A stretch of 64,000 bases of DNA from Agrypnia vestita (Eukaryota; Arthropoda; Insecta; Trichoptera; Phryganeidae), in assembly GCA_016648135.1 (NCBI GenBank), contig JADDOH010003976.1, positions 61,171 through 125,170 of the forward strand, read 5' to 3'. Below, piece by piece: positions 10,561 to 21,379 of the stretch. Both the position numbers and the translations under genes were made by a program. How positions within the stretch are numbered: the stretch's first letter is position 1; each line of letters begins with the position of its first letter. The notes beneath the pieces were generated by a model, which saw only the letters and a program-made list of their open reading frames with translations, was not told the origin of the DNA and searched no databases.

Positions 10561-11431
10561 ACCATATTCAGCTGAGAACTGCTACTTGTAGATACACGGC
10601 GTTGACCTTGGAACGAGCGCACTCGATGTATTTAATGATAGCACTGAAAGCACCAAACAGAAGATCGCCAACATATAGGTACTCACTTCACGTATAACTT
10701 GCATAGTAAAGGGAGCAATCGTTGTGCAATTATGAAAAAAAGGATAAACTGTCAGGCTTTCCGTACTCGCATATAAACCATTTAGCCACTAGGCTAAACT
10801 CCATAAATGTGACCGTAATGTCTGAGGCCAACTATGCCTGTACGTCACACACGCACATCCCCGGATAATAAAAGTCTTCAATAAATTAAACCACTCGCAC
10901 GAAGCATCCCTACAAAACATGGGTACAGCGAGATATTGCAAGGCGAGAGAGGTGAGATTATGCGCACAATTATTAAAAGCGAGTTCAGTTTTCTTTCAAC
11001 AGAGTCGTGAATGTATTTTTACGATGTGTTTACACGTTGCCCGATGGTCGACGGCGCTCAGCGGGATTTATAAACAATTTTCAGCAGAATATTTATAAAC
11101 ATTTGCTAGAGCGATTGAAATTCTTCTGCCTCACTGGTCTGCTCTAAACGTTGTCCTCTGGGTACTCCCGTTCGGACAACAATGCAATACTCGTCCCACG
11201 CCATTCCTCATCACCAAAATAAATCATTTACGTGGATGCGATTGGACTTAGAAGCGTGAAGACCTCGCCAAACTCAGACCGAAGACCTGACAATATTAAA
11301 AGAATGAATACAGTTTACAACAAGGCAAGCCTTGCAACTTAACGATAAATTTACAATCGGAACTCTCTCTACGCACTCTCTAACACTCCACAACAAAACA
11401 CTGGAAATGTCGAGGGAATATTATAAATGGT
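10561..11431. other. Unassigned, no long open frame
   Basis: Moderate GC content, apparently single-copy within the window, and no open frame above 60 codons. It leads into the promoter-like segment at 11,432. Confidence 0.4.
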
Positions 11432-11510
11432 GAACGGTCTCGAACGTTCGAAAACCAACATGTAAAGTATAAAAAGGCAGAAGCAAGCGCGCGCGGGACA
11501 GTCATTGTTT
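11432..11510 (+). promoter_or_regulatory. Candidate heat-shock-type core promoter (HSE array plus TATA)
   Basis: From 11,432 alternating 3-base units spaced by two bases read GAA, GTC, GAA, TTC, AAA. Three match the heat-shock-element consensus exactly and two differ by one base. TATAAAAAGG starts 14 bp downstream at 11,468, and a GTCATT initiator-like site follows about 34 bp later. Proximal HSE plus TATA at this spacing is the layout of arthropod hsp promoters. No long open frame follows. The first ATG (11,531) opens only about 20 codons, so a non-coding transcript, a spliced leader exon or a relic are all possible. Confidence 0.35.
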
Positions 11511-11730
11511 AACGTTTGAAAAACGATTTAGATGACACACGTCAAAAATCATGTGCAGTGCGCGAGATTTTCAGTAAACCGGCCCTCAGCCTAATGAGAT
11601 TCGAGGAATTTGGAAATATGGCGGACAGAGAAGGTGTGAAAAGTGAGAGAGTAGAGTCGGTGGTGTGATGACTCATATATAATCGATTTTTTTTTTTTTA
11701 AAAAAAAGGAAAAGAAAATTTGAGTCATCA

Positions 11731-12180
11731 CAGTGGTAGTGACAGTTAAACCGTTATTTTAACCGGTTATTTTTTTATTATTAAATTATAAGATTTGTAT
11801 CGATGATTGATGACTAAAATATAATTGTTGTCTATATAGGTCGACCACAATCAATTGATTCCCTAGCTTTGTCCGGTAAGAAGAAAGCGAGGAAAATTTG
11901 ACTGGCAAGCCCATATTACAAGCTTCAATATGATATTCCAAATAAATATATATTTTTTAGTTTAAAAAGGTTATCTATTTACTAGAAAAACTTATTTTGT
12001 GTTCATTTTAACATGGTAACAACACATATATTTTTTGCGCAAATTCTTTTGAATGCGGTCTCGATATAGTAGCGATGGTTGCCCGTTTAATTGCAAACAA
12101 TCAGTCGCCGATCATCGCCGCAATCAGATACAAATCTGAAATAACTGTTATTTTGTCACCGGTTAAAATGCCATCACTAG
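11731..12180. repeat. Possible hAT-like MITE
   Basis: The left side CAGTGGTAGTGACAG with TTAAACCGTTATTTTAACC is roughly mirrored by TAACTGTTATTTTGTCACC and GCCATCACTAG at the right. I could not find a convincing 8-bp target duplication. Confidence 0.3.
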
Positions 12181-12596
12181 TCGATGGAAAGAGAAAAGGA
12201 GAGGGAAAGGGCATTTACTGCCGAGGGACGCCGATACTACGCCGCTAAGTAAAGCAGTTTCCGAAGAGATTGGATATCGGTCGGGCCGAACACCTGGACA
12301 AGTTATGTGCATAAATAGCTTAGGAAACGGTGCCAAAAAGAAGTAAAACGCAAAAAGATCGAGACTGAATACGAGTCTTTAGTGAAGAACGCGATACAAA
12401 TGGAAACTGTTCAAACAAGCGAGGCTTATTTAATCCAAACTACACATTTTTTTAAACTGTCATCATTGCATGGCAATTTTTCATTTTTAGATTGTTAAAA
12501 AAATCGTTCATCACTGCGTGAGTGTTGATCATCTTTATTAAACGAAGCCTCCATTTTACCTCAACCAAAATTCGAAGGTAACTGTGTATTTAACAA

Positions 12597-12896
12597 ATAA
12601 AACGCTAACCCATAAAAACCTAGTTTTTATTATACTCTCTTTTTCATTGAAACAGGTTTCGCGCCTACTCCACGCGACGGGCTCGAAAATTAAAAAAATT
12701 AAAAAATCCATAATTATACTATGATTACTCAAATTTTTTAAACGAAAATTTGTTAGATCTTTTTTATCGTCGCCACGAGTCTGTCTGCAAAGTTTCAGCT
12801 CGATTGGATCACGGGAAAAGGGTTAAAAATCGATCAAAAGTTTTTTCGGCAGACAAGCCGACGAGCAGACGCTACGAGTTAAAAGAAAGGGAGTAA
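12597..12896 (-). repeat. MITE-A copy 4
   Basis: Runs from CTAACCCATAAAAACCTAG through ACTCTCTTTTTCATTG to GTTAAAAGAAAGGGAGTA. The CGATTGGATCACGGGAAAA and TCGCCACGAGTCTGTCTGC blocks are intact. Confidence 0.85.
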
Positions 12897-12988
12897 AAAA
12901 GGTATAAATTACATAATACGAGTATGTATTAACAATAAATGAACGTTGACCAAACAGAGCATTCGAAGTGACTCATCAACTACGGAGG

Positions 12989-13111
12989 TATAGGTCTTTT
13001 CATATAAGCTTGCAATTGAGTTAGTGTTGGTATGGTTCCATTGCAACGAAACAATTAAGCGCTCTGTACCCACACTAACTCAATTGCAAGGTTATATGAA
13101 AAGATCTATAG
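12989..13111. repeat. Short palindromic MITE
   Basis: TATAGGTCTTTTCATATAAG with TTGCAATTGAGTTAGTGT is mirrored after about 45 bp by ACACTAACTCAATTGCAA with TTATATGAAAAGATCTATA. The arms are about 39 bp with few mismatches. No other copy in this window. Confidence 0.7.
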
Positions 13112-13189
13112 AATATTATCGACAAAGCGTTTGCAGCGTTGCACATTCCAGTAATATTATGTTTTATGAAGTCGTCAGTTTGTAGGGGC

Positions 13190-13430
13190 CCGATTATAAC
13201 ACGCTATAGGTCGTGGAAAAACTTATCGGCGACAGCCGATTGCTTGCTGCTAGGCCCTGCGGGCGGTTATACTATTCCACGGCCGTAAGTGGCCACTGCA
13301 TGGCCATTAGTGCCCGCTACACGACCCATTGGTGTCTGCGATTGACTACTGGCTGTACTGGCTGCTGTGAGGCCGACAGTGGTCACTGCGTAGCTATTAG
13401 TGTCTGCGATTAGCTATCGCCTATTGCCTG
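13190..13430. repeat. GC-rich degenerate repeat, copy 1
   Basis: Phrases such as GGCCACTGCATGGCCATTAG, TTGGTGTCTGCGATT and GTCACTGCGTAGCTATTAGT recur at irregular spacing. Related phrases appear at 45,660-45,800. The open frame at 13,213-13,413 is a by-product of the repeat and is not supported as a gene. Confidence 0.45.
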
Positions 13431-13449
13431 CTGCTTTTCACGCGATTTG

Positions 13450-14240
13450 GTTATTTTATGAAACTGGTAATTGTAAAACCACGCAGTGCATGCTGCGTTT
13501 TTAAAGCATTCATAATATAGATGATGCGTCGCCGTGTATGCGTTCGAGTTTGACACATTTCGAACGATACGATATCTAACCTAGAAATTAAAAGCCAAAA
13601 ATATAGTTGCCTGCATAAAAAGTAAAACTGTCCTAAGAACATATAAATATCGATGTATTTCGCCTTAAAGGGACTCGTATGTTAAATAATGTGTGTATAA
13701 GATTTCTGCACATTGAATAATACCTAAATATATTTTAAAATAATCTGTCTCGTTTCTCAAGAAAAAAGTATACGTTTTGGTTAATTTTTGAAGCTGTCAA
13801 TAGTAAAACAACGCATTACTCGAAACGTTTTAAGCGTAATCACAATACCGATTAATCTACCGTTTGTATAACAAACTTTAGGTTACACTTTGGTCAATAA
13901 ACATCCGGCCTTACGCGAATGTATTAACCGGATACGACTATCGCCGGAGTTTACAGTCGAACGACAATATTATACCATAGGTTTTAAGAATCTAATAAAC
14001 CAGAAAACGTTGACATGTTTGATTCGATGAAATGATGAAAAAATTTGATCAGAAATTCGGTTTCATTTTCTTCAGCTTAGACGGGAAATTCAAATACGTA
14101 ATATGCTTAACGTTGACACTGAAACTACCCGTCTTCGTTGAATCACTTTTTCATCATTAATTAATCCAAGTTGTTACTATGCGACTTTCCTTTTTAAATA
14201 AATTCACAAAACATTTTTTTGAGGAAAGTACAGAAGGAAA
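13450..14240. other. No recognisable feature
   Basis: AT-rich, with short open frames lacking motifs. Confidence 0.5.
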
Positions 14241-14249
14241 TTACAATGT

Positions 14250-14918
14250 AATATTCAAATAACAGCATGAACTTGAATCGAAGATGTATCACACGCAAAC
14301 ATCCTAATTTCAATTCTAGGCTTCTAACAGGACCATCTTCCAGTATCTGGTTAATCTGGTCTTGCCACATCTTCCGTGGTCGCCCTCTGTGGCGCCGTCA
14401 ACACTTGCATTATATATCTTTCTTACCATTCTTTCCTCATTCATTCGCTCAACATCCCCAAACCACCTGAGCGACCCTATTTTTATTCTATGTATTATGC
14501 TACGATCAGCTTTACATTCATTCCTAATATCTTCATTCTTTACTCTATCATACATGGATTTGCCACACATACGTCTGGGGATCTCATCTCCACTGCATTC
14601 AATCTACTTTCGTTCCTCTTCTGCCAGCTCCAGGCTTCACTTCCATACATTAGTGTCGGTACCAGAACTCCACTATGTACCGCTAGTTTTGCCTCGGTAG
14701 AAATATTTCTATTAGAAATTATTGCATTCAAAGCACTGTTCACCCTATTCCCTACACCCTAATCTCTCTCAACATTCCCTCTTCTATCGAACATACTTCC
14801 CAAGTACACAAACTCATCTACTTGTTCCAAACATTCATTGCCTACTAGTATTTCACACGTTGTCTTACTTTCCTCCTTCTCGAATACCATCACTTTTGAC
14901 TTCTTTACATTCATAATA
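14250..14918 (-). mobile_element. LINE reverse-transcriptase C-terminal fragment
   Basis: The minus-strand translation reads, in order, KKSKVMVFEKEESKTTCEIL, VDEFVYLGSMFDRRG (14,800-14,914), then EAKLAVHSGVLVPTLMYGSE with WSWQKRNESRLNAVEMRS, then MCGKSMYDRVKNEDI and SLRWFGDVERMNEERMVRK. This is the thumb and C-terminus of an insect LINE polyprotein. A stop replaces Trp after NVERD, and a frameshift separates the middle and last parts near 14,560. The plus-strand frames here are shadows. Confidence 0.88.
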
Positions 14919-14935
14919 AGGTGACTTTAAAATAT

Positions 14936-14966
14936 TATATATATATATATATATTATTAATTAAAT
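14936..14966. repeat. (TA)n microsatellite
   Basis: About 12 TA units within AT-rich sequence. Confidence 0.9.
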
Positions 14967-15384
14967 AAAAAAATATAAAAATACAACTTTCAAAATTTTG
15001 ATAATGATAATCCATCCGACAGACAAGTTATCCTGCTATTGGTAGTAAGTAACAAAAATGAGGAAAGGCAGCGCGGGCAGGCCCGCCTTAGGTTCTGGGT
15101 TCGTGGTTTCGAGAGAGCTGTAATTAGTCAAAAGTCGTTCAGCGGTAGACGGACATTTGTTGCGTCATACGCTGGGAGGAAATAATTTGCTAAATCGTCG
15201 GAATTATAAGACGACACCACAATCGTTTAAATATTTAAAAAAAGTTTTTTTACAAATGTAGTATTTATTAATTGTGTGTTCATTACATCGGTATTGTCAT
15301 TAACAAATGTTTAGATTCATAAAAGTAATTATTAAATAAATTTAAAAAATGCAAATTTTAAGACATTTTTAATTGTACTATTGT

Positions 15385-15645
15385 ATTTTATCACCACTTA
15401 ATTTTTGGTAAAAACCAACAGGTTTTGGAAACAACGTTCCTTCTTCAAGGTAATACTAATTAAACTTTACAAATTATGAACAATCATACCTCGGTGTGAA
15501 GTGTCAAATGGGGGTAAATAGTGGGAGGTGTGAAAGAAACATGTGATAGGGTGAAAAGGAACATATTCAAGATAGGACTGTAAGTTAGATTTTTTTGGTT
15601 ATTCATAATACATTAATTATTATTTATGGATTTCTTAATTTCTAG
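15385..15645 (-). mobile_element. Degenerate single-arm copy of the palindromic hammerhead element (family HH-A)
   Basis: Matches one arm and the central segment of the element at 34,529-35,001: AATTAAACTTTACAAA, AACAATCATAC, TGGGGGTAAATAGTGGG and GGACTGTAAGTTA. The hammerhead at 15,413-15,452 (minus) is decayed; the core reads UUGAAGA and GAAAC has become AAAAC. Confidence 0.65.
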
Positions 15646-15714
15646 GGCTTCTAAATAATTTAAAAGTCTACTTTTACTATCAATGTAAATAAAAATAAAT
15701 AAACAATTTTTATT

Positions 15715-16200
15715 AATCAGTTAGAAAAGACGTACAGAAAAAATCAAATTAACGAAAAAATATTTAAATGCCACCGGGACTCGAACCACGGACCTCACAT
15801 TCTATCCGGGAATGCCGCGTTATCCAATTTCGCCATGGCACTCTGGTAAGTTAACGAAAATTTTTCAACCTTATATGTAGTCTCTTTTTAATTTATTTTT
15901 ATTTTTATTCCATTTTTAAAGCAATCCACTTTTTATAATGCAATAGTCACGAATACCTTCGCGTATCTACCGCTAGAGGACGCCGGAAATTAATTAATTT
16001 CATTTTAATTTTTGGAAACATTTGATAATCAATAAGATCATTTATTAATCAATTAGAATTTTTTATCTTTTCGTTAATTTGATTTTTTCTGTATGTCTTT
16101 TCTGATTGATTAATAAAAATTGTTTAATAATTCCCAGAACTTTGTTCTGAAATTGCATCTTCACAATAAGAATGTGTTTCCTTTAATATAATAATAAATA
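15715..16200. repeat. Head-to-head tRNA-derived SINE-like pair S3
   Basis: The left unit on the minus strand has a tRNA-like head at 15,768-15,845 with GGTTCGAGTCC as B box, and the tail TTCGTTAATTTGATTTTTTC. The right unit repeats that tail in inverse at about 16,072-16,120 and ends with CAGAACTTTGTTCTG and CTTCACAATAAGAATG. Its head is lost. The segment between holds CTAGAGGACGCCGG, shared with the copy at 62.9 kb. Confidence 0.7.
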
Positions 16201-16280
16201 ACTTAGAAGCCCTAGAAATGAAGAAATAATTAGTTTAATCCGCGTGTGATACATTTACCACGGGTAATAATCATTTTATC

Positions 16281-16583
16281 CTAGCCAGTCGGTTCTCTGA
16301 TGGAGCAAACTGAAGTTTGCTTCCACTCGGCGAAGAATGCGAGGATTTCCTCGAGCGAAACGCTACTTGGCTCTCCGCGACCAAGGGGAACAATGGGATG
16401 AACGGCCTCCAAGTAGATGCTGGAGATCAGCGCGTCTCGGGGGGATGCTGTGATGGCCGCCTCCACTCTCGGGCCTACGTGCCGCCGGGCACGGCACCGC
16501 GGTGTCTCCGAGTAAAAAGTGGCCGATCGTGAGTCATCGGAGAGCCGAGACTCGCACCCGCGAGAAAGGGCAATCTTCCGCAC
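16281..16583 (-). CDS. Unrecognised GC-rich open frame, 100 codons
   Basis: A GC-rich island compared with its AT-rich surroundings. The minus frame contains SSIYLEAVHPIVPLGRGE and SLEEILAFFAEWKQTSVCS. The plus strand also has a 71-codon frame. I recognise no domain and see no second copy in the window. It may be an exon, an old transposon piece or chance in GC-rich DNA. The minus strand is preferred only because its frame is longer and its composition more protein-like. Confidence 0.2.
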   Translation of the reverse strand: MRKIALSRGCESRLSDDSRSATFYSETPRCRARRHVGPRVEAAITASPRDALISSIYLEAVHPIVPLGRGEPSSVSLEEILAFFAEWKQTSVCSIREPTG

Positions 16584-16667
16584 TCAGCATGGTAACTCTG
16601 ACACGCCTTATTTTGTTCGCAACATGTGGATTGCAACAGGTTGCCAACTAAAAGCGGTAATAACTAA

Positions 16668-16812
16668 AGGCCGGTTGTTTCAAGTTCAATCAAAGTAAGC
16701 GGTCGATTAAAGCATAGATTTTTACGAAAACGGATCGTCTGATTGGTGGAGAACGTAAAAATCTATGCTTTAAAAGAACGCTTACTTTAATCCAACTTGA
16801 AACAACCGGGCC
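16668..16812. repeat. MITE H4, copy 1
   Basis: Ends GGCCGGTTGTTTCAAGTT and AACTTGAAACAACCGGGCC are inverted, with TAA outside both. The inner halves (GCATAGATTTTTACG and CGTAAAAATCTATGC) are also inverted around TGATTGGTGGA. Confidence 0.8.
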
Positions 16813-17024
16813 TAAGAATCTAGATCGAGCAAAAAAATTAAAAATATCAAGGCAGACCAGGCAAGTAAAACGAATTTCTAACGGAATTAAATCACACCAA
16901 TTACAAAATACAACGCATCTCTACCAAGGTGGTTGCGATTGTATATTATTCAATAACAAGTAAATTTATAATACAAAATGAGAAGTAAAATAAGAGAAAC
17001 AAATATCAAATTAATAATCATAAA

Positions 17025-17331
17025 AAACTAACCCATAAACAACAAGTTTTTATTATACTCCCTTTCTCATTGAATCGGGTTTCGTGTCTATACAGGCGTC
17101 GGGCTCATTACTCATTTGTATTCATTCCAATTTGAAAAAAACATTAAAATTTCAAAAAATCTATAATTATTAATTTTATTTAATTCAAATTTTGTTGTTA
17201 GATCATTTTTATCGTCGCCACGAGTCTGCCTGCAAAGTTTCAGCTCGATTGGATCACGGGAAAAGCGTTAAAAATCGTTTTTCCGGCAGACAACAAACCA
17301 CAGACGCTGCGAGTTAAAATAAAGGGAGTAA
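17025..17331 (-). repeat. MITE-A copy 5 (first of a tandem pair)
   Basis: Runs from CTAACCCATAAACAACAAG to GAGTTAAAATAAAGGGAGTA. It abuts copy 6 with no spacer. Confidence 0.85.
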
Positions 17332-17643
17332 AAACTAACCTATGAAAACCAAGTTTTTACAATACTCCCTTTCTCATTTTCGGGTTTCGTGACTACCAGA
17401 TGCGTCGGAGTATTTTCACACAACTTACTGAGTTGTATGAAAAAACCACTAAAAATTTTAAAAATCCGATATTACGCTATAATTATTATTTTTTTAAGGA
17501 AAATTTGATAGATCTTCTTGATAGTCGCCACGAGTCTGCTTGCAAAGTTTCAGCTCGATTGGATCACGGAAAAAGGGTTAAAAATCGATCCAAAGTTTTT
17601 TCGACAGACAAGCAGACGCCACGAGTTAAAAGAAAGGGAGTAG
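17332..17643 (-). repeat. MITE-A copy 6 (second of a tandem pair)
   Basis: Runs from CTAACCTATGAAAACCAAG to GTTAAAAGAAAGGGAGTA. Unlike copy 5 it has a CACAACTTACTGAGTTG variant in place of the GAGTAATGAGCC block. Copy 7 at 32.8 kb shares the variant, so the tandem partners belong to two subtypes. Confidence 0.85.
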
Positions 17644-18061
17644 GTACATAATAAGAAGTAACTTAAATTTTAAATATCACCGGAGTTCTACGACCGGAAC
17701 TTAAATAGGTACTTCAAAAATTTTAATTCACTTTCAATTTGGAATTCACACAGAATGAAAAATTGTTCTTAGCTACAAAGTTGTTCAGAGACAGCTAGAA
17801 TATGATGCTTGACATTTTGAGCGCAGTCAAGTTCTTTCAAACTCCATTATTAGACTATAAAAGAAGAAAACAGCATTCCACTTAATCAAAACTGAAATTG
17901 CTTCGTGATTTACGTCACTTTCTTTGATTAAAACCTTAGAAGGTTTCCATTACCATTTCGCTCTTCTAATCTAATTCTACCCAAAATAGGCACAGCTTCA
18001 ATTGGCCTACGAAATACAATATTTATAACAGTGACGACTCTCATTGTCAACGAGACATTTA

Positions 18062-18781
18062 GGGCTTGTTCAGACACAGCGGGAACCGTTCAGTTTCAGA
18101 ATCGCGTTTCAAAACACGCGATTTGTGTCATCTGTTCACACAGACGCGGTTAATAAGCGATTTGTGCGCGCGAAAATAAACGTCAGTTTGACAGTTCTGG
18201 TGCCGTTCTCCATCTTTGAATATCAGAGATATATTCGCTCATTACTTTGTTAACGACGGTCGTCTTCCATGGCAAGACACATAAATATCATTCTGTCAGT
18301 TCATTTTTGGTGAATAAATAAATACCTACTTCTCTAAAATACTCTTTTTTTCCACCATTTCCAAATATCTCCACCAACTCCTGCCAAGCTTGGTTCTTGG
18401 CATATTTGAGTAATCCTCACACTATTACAGGTCTTTTCTACCATATTACAAGTCTTTTCTCCACTTCATCAATAAAAAATTCAATGTCAAAGCGATCCAT
18501 AACCATAGAAAAGAGAATATAATCCACGCGTGCTCCTGTTGTGACATGGAACCGTGCGGTGCCCGCAACGCGACTGAACGCTCTCGTAAGGCCCCATAGT
18601 AATAGGATCGTGCGGGCGCCGTGCGGGTCTATTTTCTAGCGGTTGGGTTGCGGGCACCGCAGCTGTTGACTAACCGCACGGTTGTGTCTGAACGATCATA
18701 TACAAACCTAGGTAAATGAGACCCGCACGGATTTCATGCGATTCTGAAACGGCACGGTTCCCGCTGTGTCTGAACAAGCCC
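18062..18781. mobile_element. PIF/Harbinger-like non-autonomous element H1, copy 1
   Basis: The termini GGGCTTGTTCAGACACAGCG and its inverse are flanked by TTA on both sides (18,059-18,061 and 18,782-18,784). The inverted repeat extends over about 44 bp with a few mismatches. TTA target duplications are characteristic of PIF/Harbinger transposons. The interior on the minus strand (about 18,340-18,515) holds a MADF-like exon that is broken here by a short duplication around AGGTCTTTTCTACC. No transposase is present. Confidence 0.85.
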
Positions 18782-18784
18782 TTA

Positions 18785-19560
18785 AACTAGCGGATAAGTC
18801 GGGCGCCAAGGTCAAACAACAATTAAACTTTTTCTGTAAAATTGTACAGCAGATTTACAAAATAAATCGATAACAAATTCAAGCAAATACACGTGCTGAG
18901 TAGTCATATATTCTCACTGAATCGGTTATAAAACGAGTGTTTTGGAGGTTTGCCACTAGTGATGTGCTAAATCGTTCTCGTAAAGATTTCTGCGAAATGG
19001 TAAAGATGATAGGACATTGATCATTCGTAATAGTGCGAAAAATCAGCGGTACCTCCAACAGTTAAATGCTAGTGACAATTGAATACCGATAACAAGGTCA
19101 CAATAAGAGTTTGGTCCATCACTATTTGACACGTTACGTACAATCACAAATATATGATAATGTGTCTATTTGTGCAACTCTCTGCAAACATCAAATATAT
19201 GCATGTCCTTCACATAATTCTGTTTCTTAATTTTATCTTGTTTCAGTTATAATTATTAGCAATCTCATTTATTTATTATTATTAAAATATCGTGGACTTA
19301 AATATATAAAATGAGCTTTAATAAAAAAAAAACAATATTCATCCATTTATAACCTCCCTACAATTTTCACAACACATATTTTCTAAGCCTTATTTAAAAT
19401 TGAGACATTATTTGTTTCATTTATATTTCCTTTATCATTTTATTAAAGACCATTATTTCCATTGACGTATTATAATACAGACACGTTATTCCCATACTAG
19501 CCGGCTTTCATATGTAGCAAATGTTGCATTGAAAGAGACAACAAATCACATAATCAAGTA
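18785..19560. other. No recognisable feature
   Basis: AT-rich. The short frames have no motif. Confidence 0.45.
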
Positions 19561-19561
19561 A

Positions 19562-19981
19562 TCACGTAAAAATCAGGTAATTTGAAGTCACGGTAACTAA
19601 AATAACATACTCATCCTTACAATGGTGTACGATACTCTGTTCCCTTTTCCGAGTAGCGTCGCGCCTGATCACAACGAAGGTCCGTTCGATAACGAATGCA
19701 AGTAAGGCAATTACCTTACTTTTGAGTTGCCAAGTTTTCACGCTCGTAACGTATCTACAGTTTATTATATCATTGATTATTTCACAGTAAATTGTACATT
19801 TTAGATATATTGACGATTTGGATTTCTTCCTGAACGACCATCTTTTATCGCGTTCATCCTCAGCGTGTTGATTTGTGCTAATTTTTTCTTTCAAATTCTG
19901 CCGATTTTCAGCCATACAATTCCGTAATTTACATAAATATACGTTTTTACCTACAAATCTTTCGCGGTTTGCAATGCACAC
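19562..19981 (-). CDS. Candidate exon or hypothetical protein, up to 139 codons
   Basis: A minus-strand frame opening MCIANRERF, with a second in-frame start at about 19,913 (MAENRQNLKEKIS). The region after the second Met is Lys/Arg/Glu-rich and looks soluble; the last third becomes hydrophobic and less convincing. Splice-donor-like GTAAGG lies at about 19,720, so only the first part may be an exon. Upstream in transcription are a hAT MITE (20,050-20,504) and a CpG-rich block, which could be a promoter region. I recognise no family, and the frame could be fortuitous. Confidence 0.25.
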   Translation of the reverse strand: MCIANRERFVGKNVYLCKLRNCMAENRQNLKEKISTNQHAEDERDKRWSFRKKSKSSIYLKCTIYCEIINDIINCRYVTSVKTWQLKSKVIALLAFVIERTFVVIRRDATRKREQSIVHHCKDEYVILVTVTSNYLIFT

Positions 19982-20049
19982 AGTAAATAGAGGCTCGTTT
20001 TATATCTGCTCGATGTTGACTCGAGCCGAACGACACTATCAATTCCTAG

Positions 20050-20504
20050 TAGGGATGGGTAAAAAATATCGATATTTATCGTCGATATATTTTTTCGCGA
20101 TATATCGAATATCGATATTTTTTTTTTGATACATCGATATTTTTTTCTGGGATAACCGATATTTTTTTCTTGGCGACTTTTTTACATTTTTTTTTCTCGC
20201 CTTTTTATGTGTATCTTTTTCACTTTTTTTCCGGCGACCTTTTTTTGGGTATCTTTTTTCACTTTTTTTTCGGCGACCTTTTTACACTTTTTTACACTTA
20301 TATTTTTTCTCGGATAATCGATATATTTTTTCCAGTGACCCTTTTTTTTTTTGGTCGCCAAAAGCTTATTTCCCTTACATTTTTGAAAAAATAATATCGA
20401 GAAATATAGATATATCGATATATTTTTCGCAATGTATATCGATTATTTTCGATACTTTTTAAAAATATCGATTCGATATTTTTTTTTTCGTTTACCCATC
20501 CCTA
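20050..20504. mobile_element. hAT-type MITE with intact 8-bp target duplication
   Basis: Termini TAGGGATGGGTAAA and TTTACCCATCCCTA are perfect inverted repeats. The flanks 20,042-20,049 and 20,505-20,512 both read ATTCCTAG, an 8-bp duplication as produced by hAT transposases. The interior is T-rich and packed with ATCGATA/CGATAT motifs. No coding sequence. Confidence 0.92.
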
Positions 20505-20539
20505 ATTCCTAGCGTCAATGTAATGTGCAAAATGACAAA

Positions 20540-20690
20540 GTAAAAGTAACGCGATAATGGAGTAGGTACCGGCGGCGGCGGAGTGAGGTGGCGGTGGAGT
20601 GAGTAGCGGCGCGCGCGGCCGCTAGCCGCTCGTGACAGCGGCGGTAGACCGGGCGGCGCTGGCGTGGGAAGTAAAACGATCCGCCAATCA
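20540..20690. promoter_or_regulatory. CpG-rich block, possible promoter
   Basis: The most GC- and CpG-dense stretch in this part of the window, with GGCGGCGGCGGAGTG, GCGGCGCGCGCGGCCGC and related triplet-like runs. It stands out sharply from AT-rich flanks. The assignment as a promoter for the minus-strand frame at 19,562-19,981 is inference only. Confidence 0.25.
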
Positions 20691-20764
20691 GTTCCCAGAA
20701 ACTTTTCCATCACTAGACGAGCGTCGATAAATAATTTAATGGCTATTTTGAGCGTTTGCACGAA

Positions 20765-21378
20765 TATAAATCTACTTCAATCATTTTAATTTGTGTCACG
20801 TTGCGTAAATTTTAATAAGAATGACCTTACTGATTCTAATGCACTCAAAGAACAACTACGCTCTGAAAATGCAGCAAATATCCAACATTATTCTAAAATA
20901 AATGTATTTTTGTATGACGCATGTGTCGGATACATGTAGGTATTTTACAATTCTTAATGAAAGACTCATAAATTGTTATATGTATAAACAAAATAAAATA
21001 AAAAATCCGTGGCGGAAAGCGAAACCCGCTTCCTGCATTAGCAAACTTTGGAGTCCTTCCGATTTGTGTTTTCTGGGGTATTATGCCGTGAAAACATGGC
21101 ATAGACAACAGTAAACAAAAAGTTACAAGTTCAGATACAAAAAGAGATTAAATAATTTTTAATTCAAAATCTATTGTAACCGTGTACCTACCTAATTTTT
21201 TTTTCAATTTGATAGGTGTGTATCAAGACAATACAAAACAATACATCATTCCTAAATTAAAGAGAATTTTCAAAATATTTTTGTACAATTTTATGTATCT
21301 AATTTCCATCTGCATTATTTATTCATCTACCAAATTTTCGATTGATTAAAAAATGACAGATTTTGATACTTTTTAATC
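20765..21378. other. Mostly featureless; fragment of a hammerhead-element arm
   Basis: At 21,050-21,110 the phrase TTTGTGTTTTCTGGGGTATT with ATGCCGTG matches the arms of the palindrome at 60,736-60,873 and lies beside another AT-rich stretch. Nothing else is recognised. Confidence 0.4.
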
Positions 21379-21379
21379 A

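Noticed and set aside
14267..14916. Four plus-strand frames of 64-128 codons
   Set aside because: Antisense shadows of the LINE on the minus strand.
18044..18253. Conserved frame VQTQREPFSFRIAFQNTRFV, also at 40,605-40,874 and 47,716-47,940
   Set aside because: It lies in the terminal inverted repeat of H1, and its conservation is explained by recent common origin of the copies.
20492..20761. 89-codon Pro/Ala/Arg-rich minus frame in the CpG-rich block
   Set aside because: Low-complexity composition from GGC/GTG repeats, no start context or motif.
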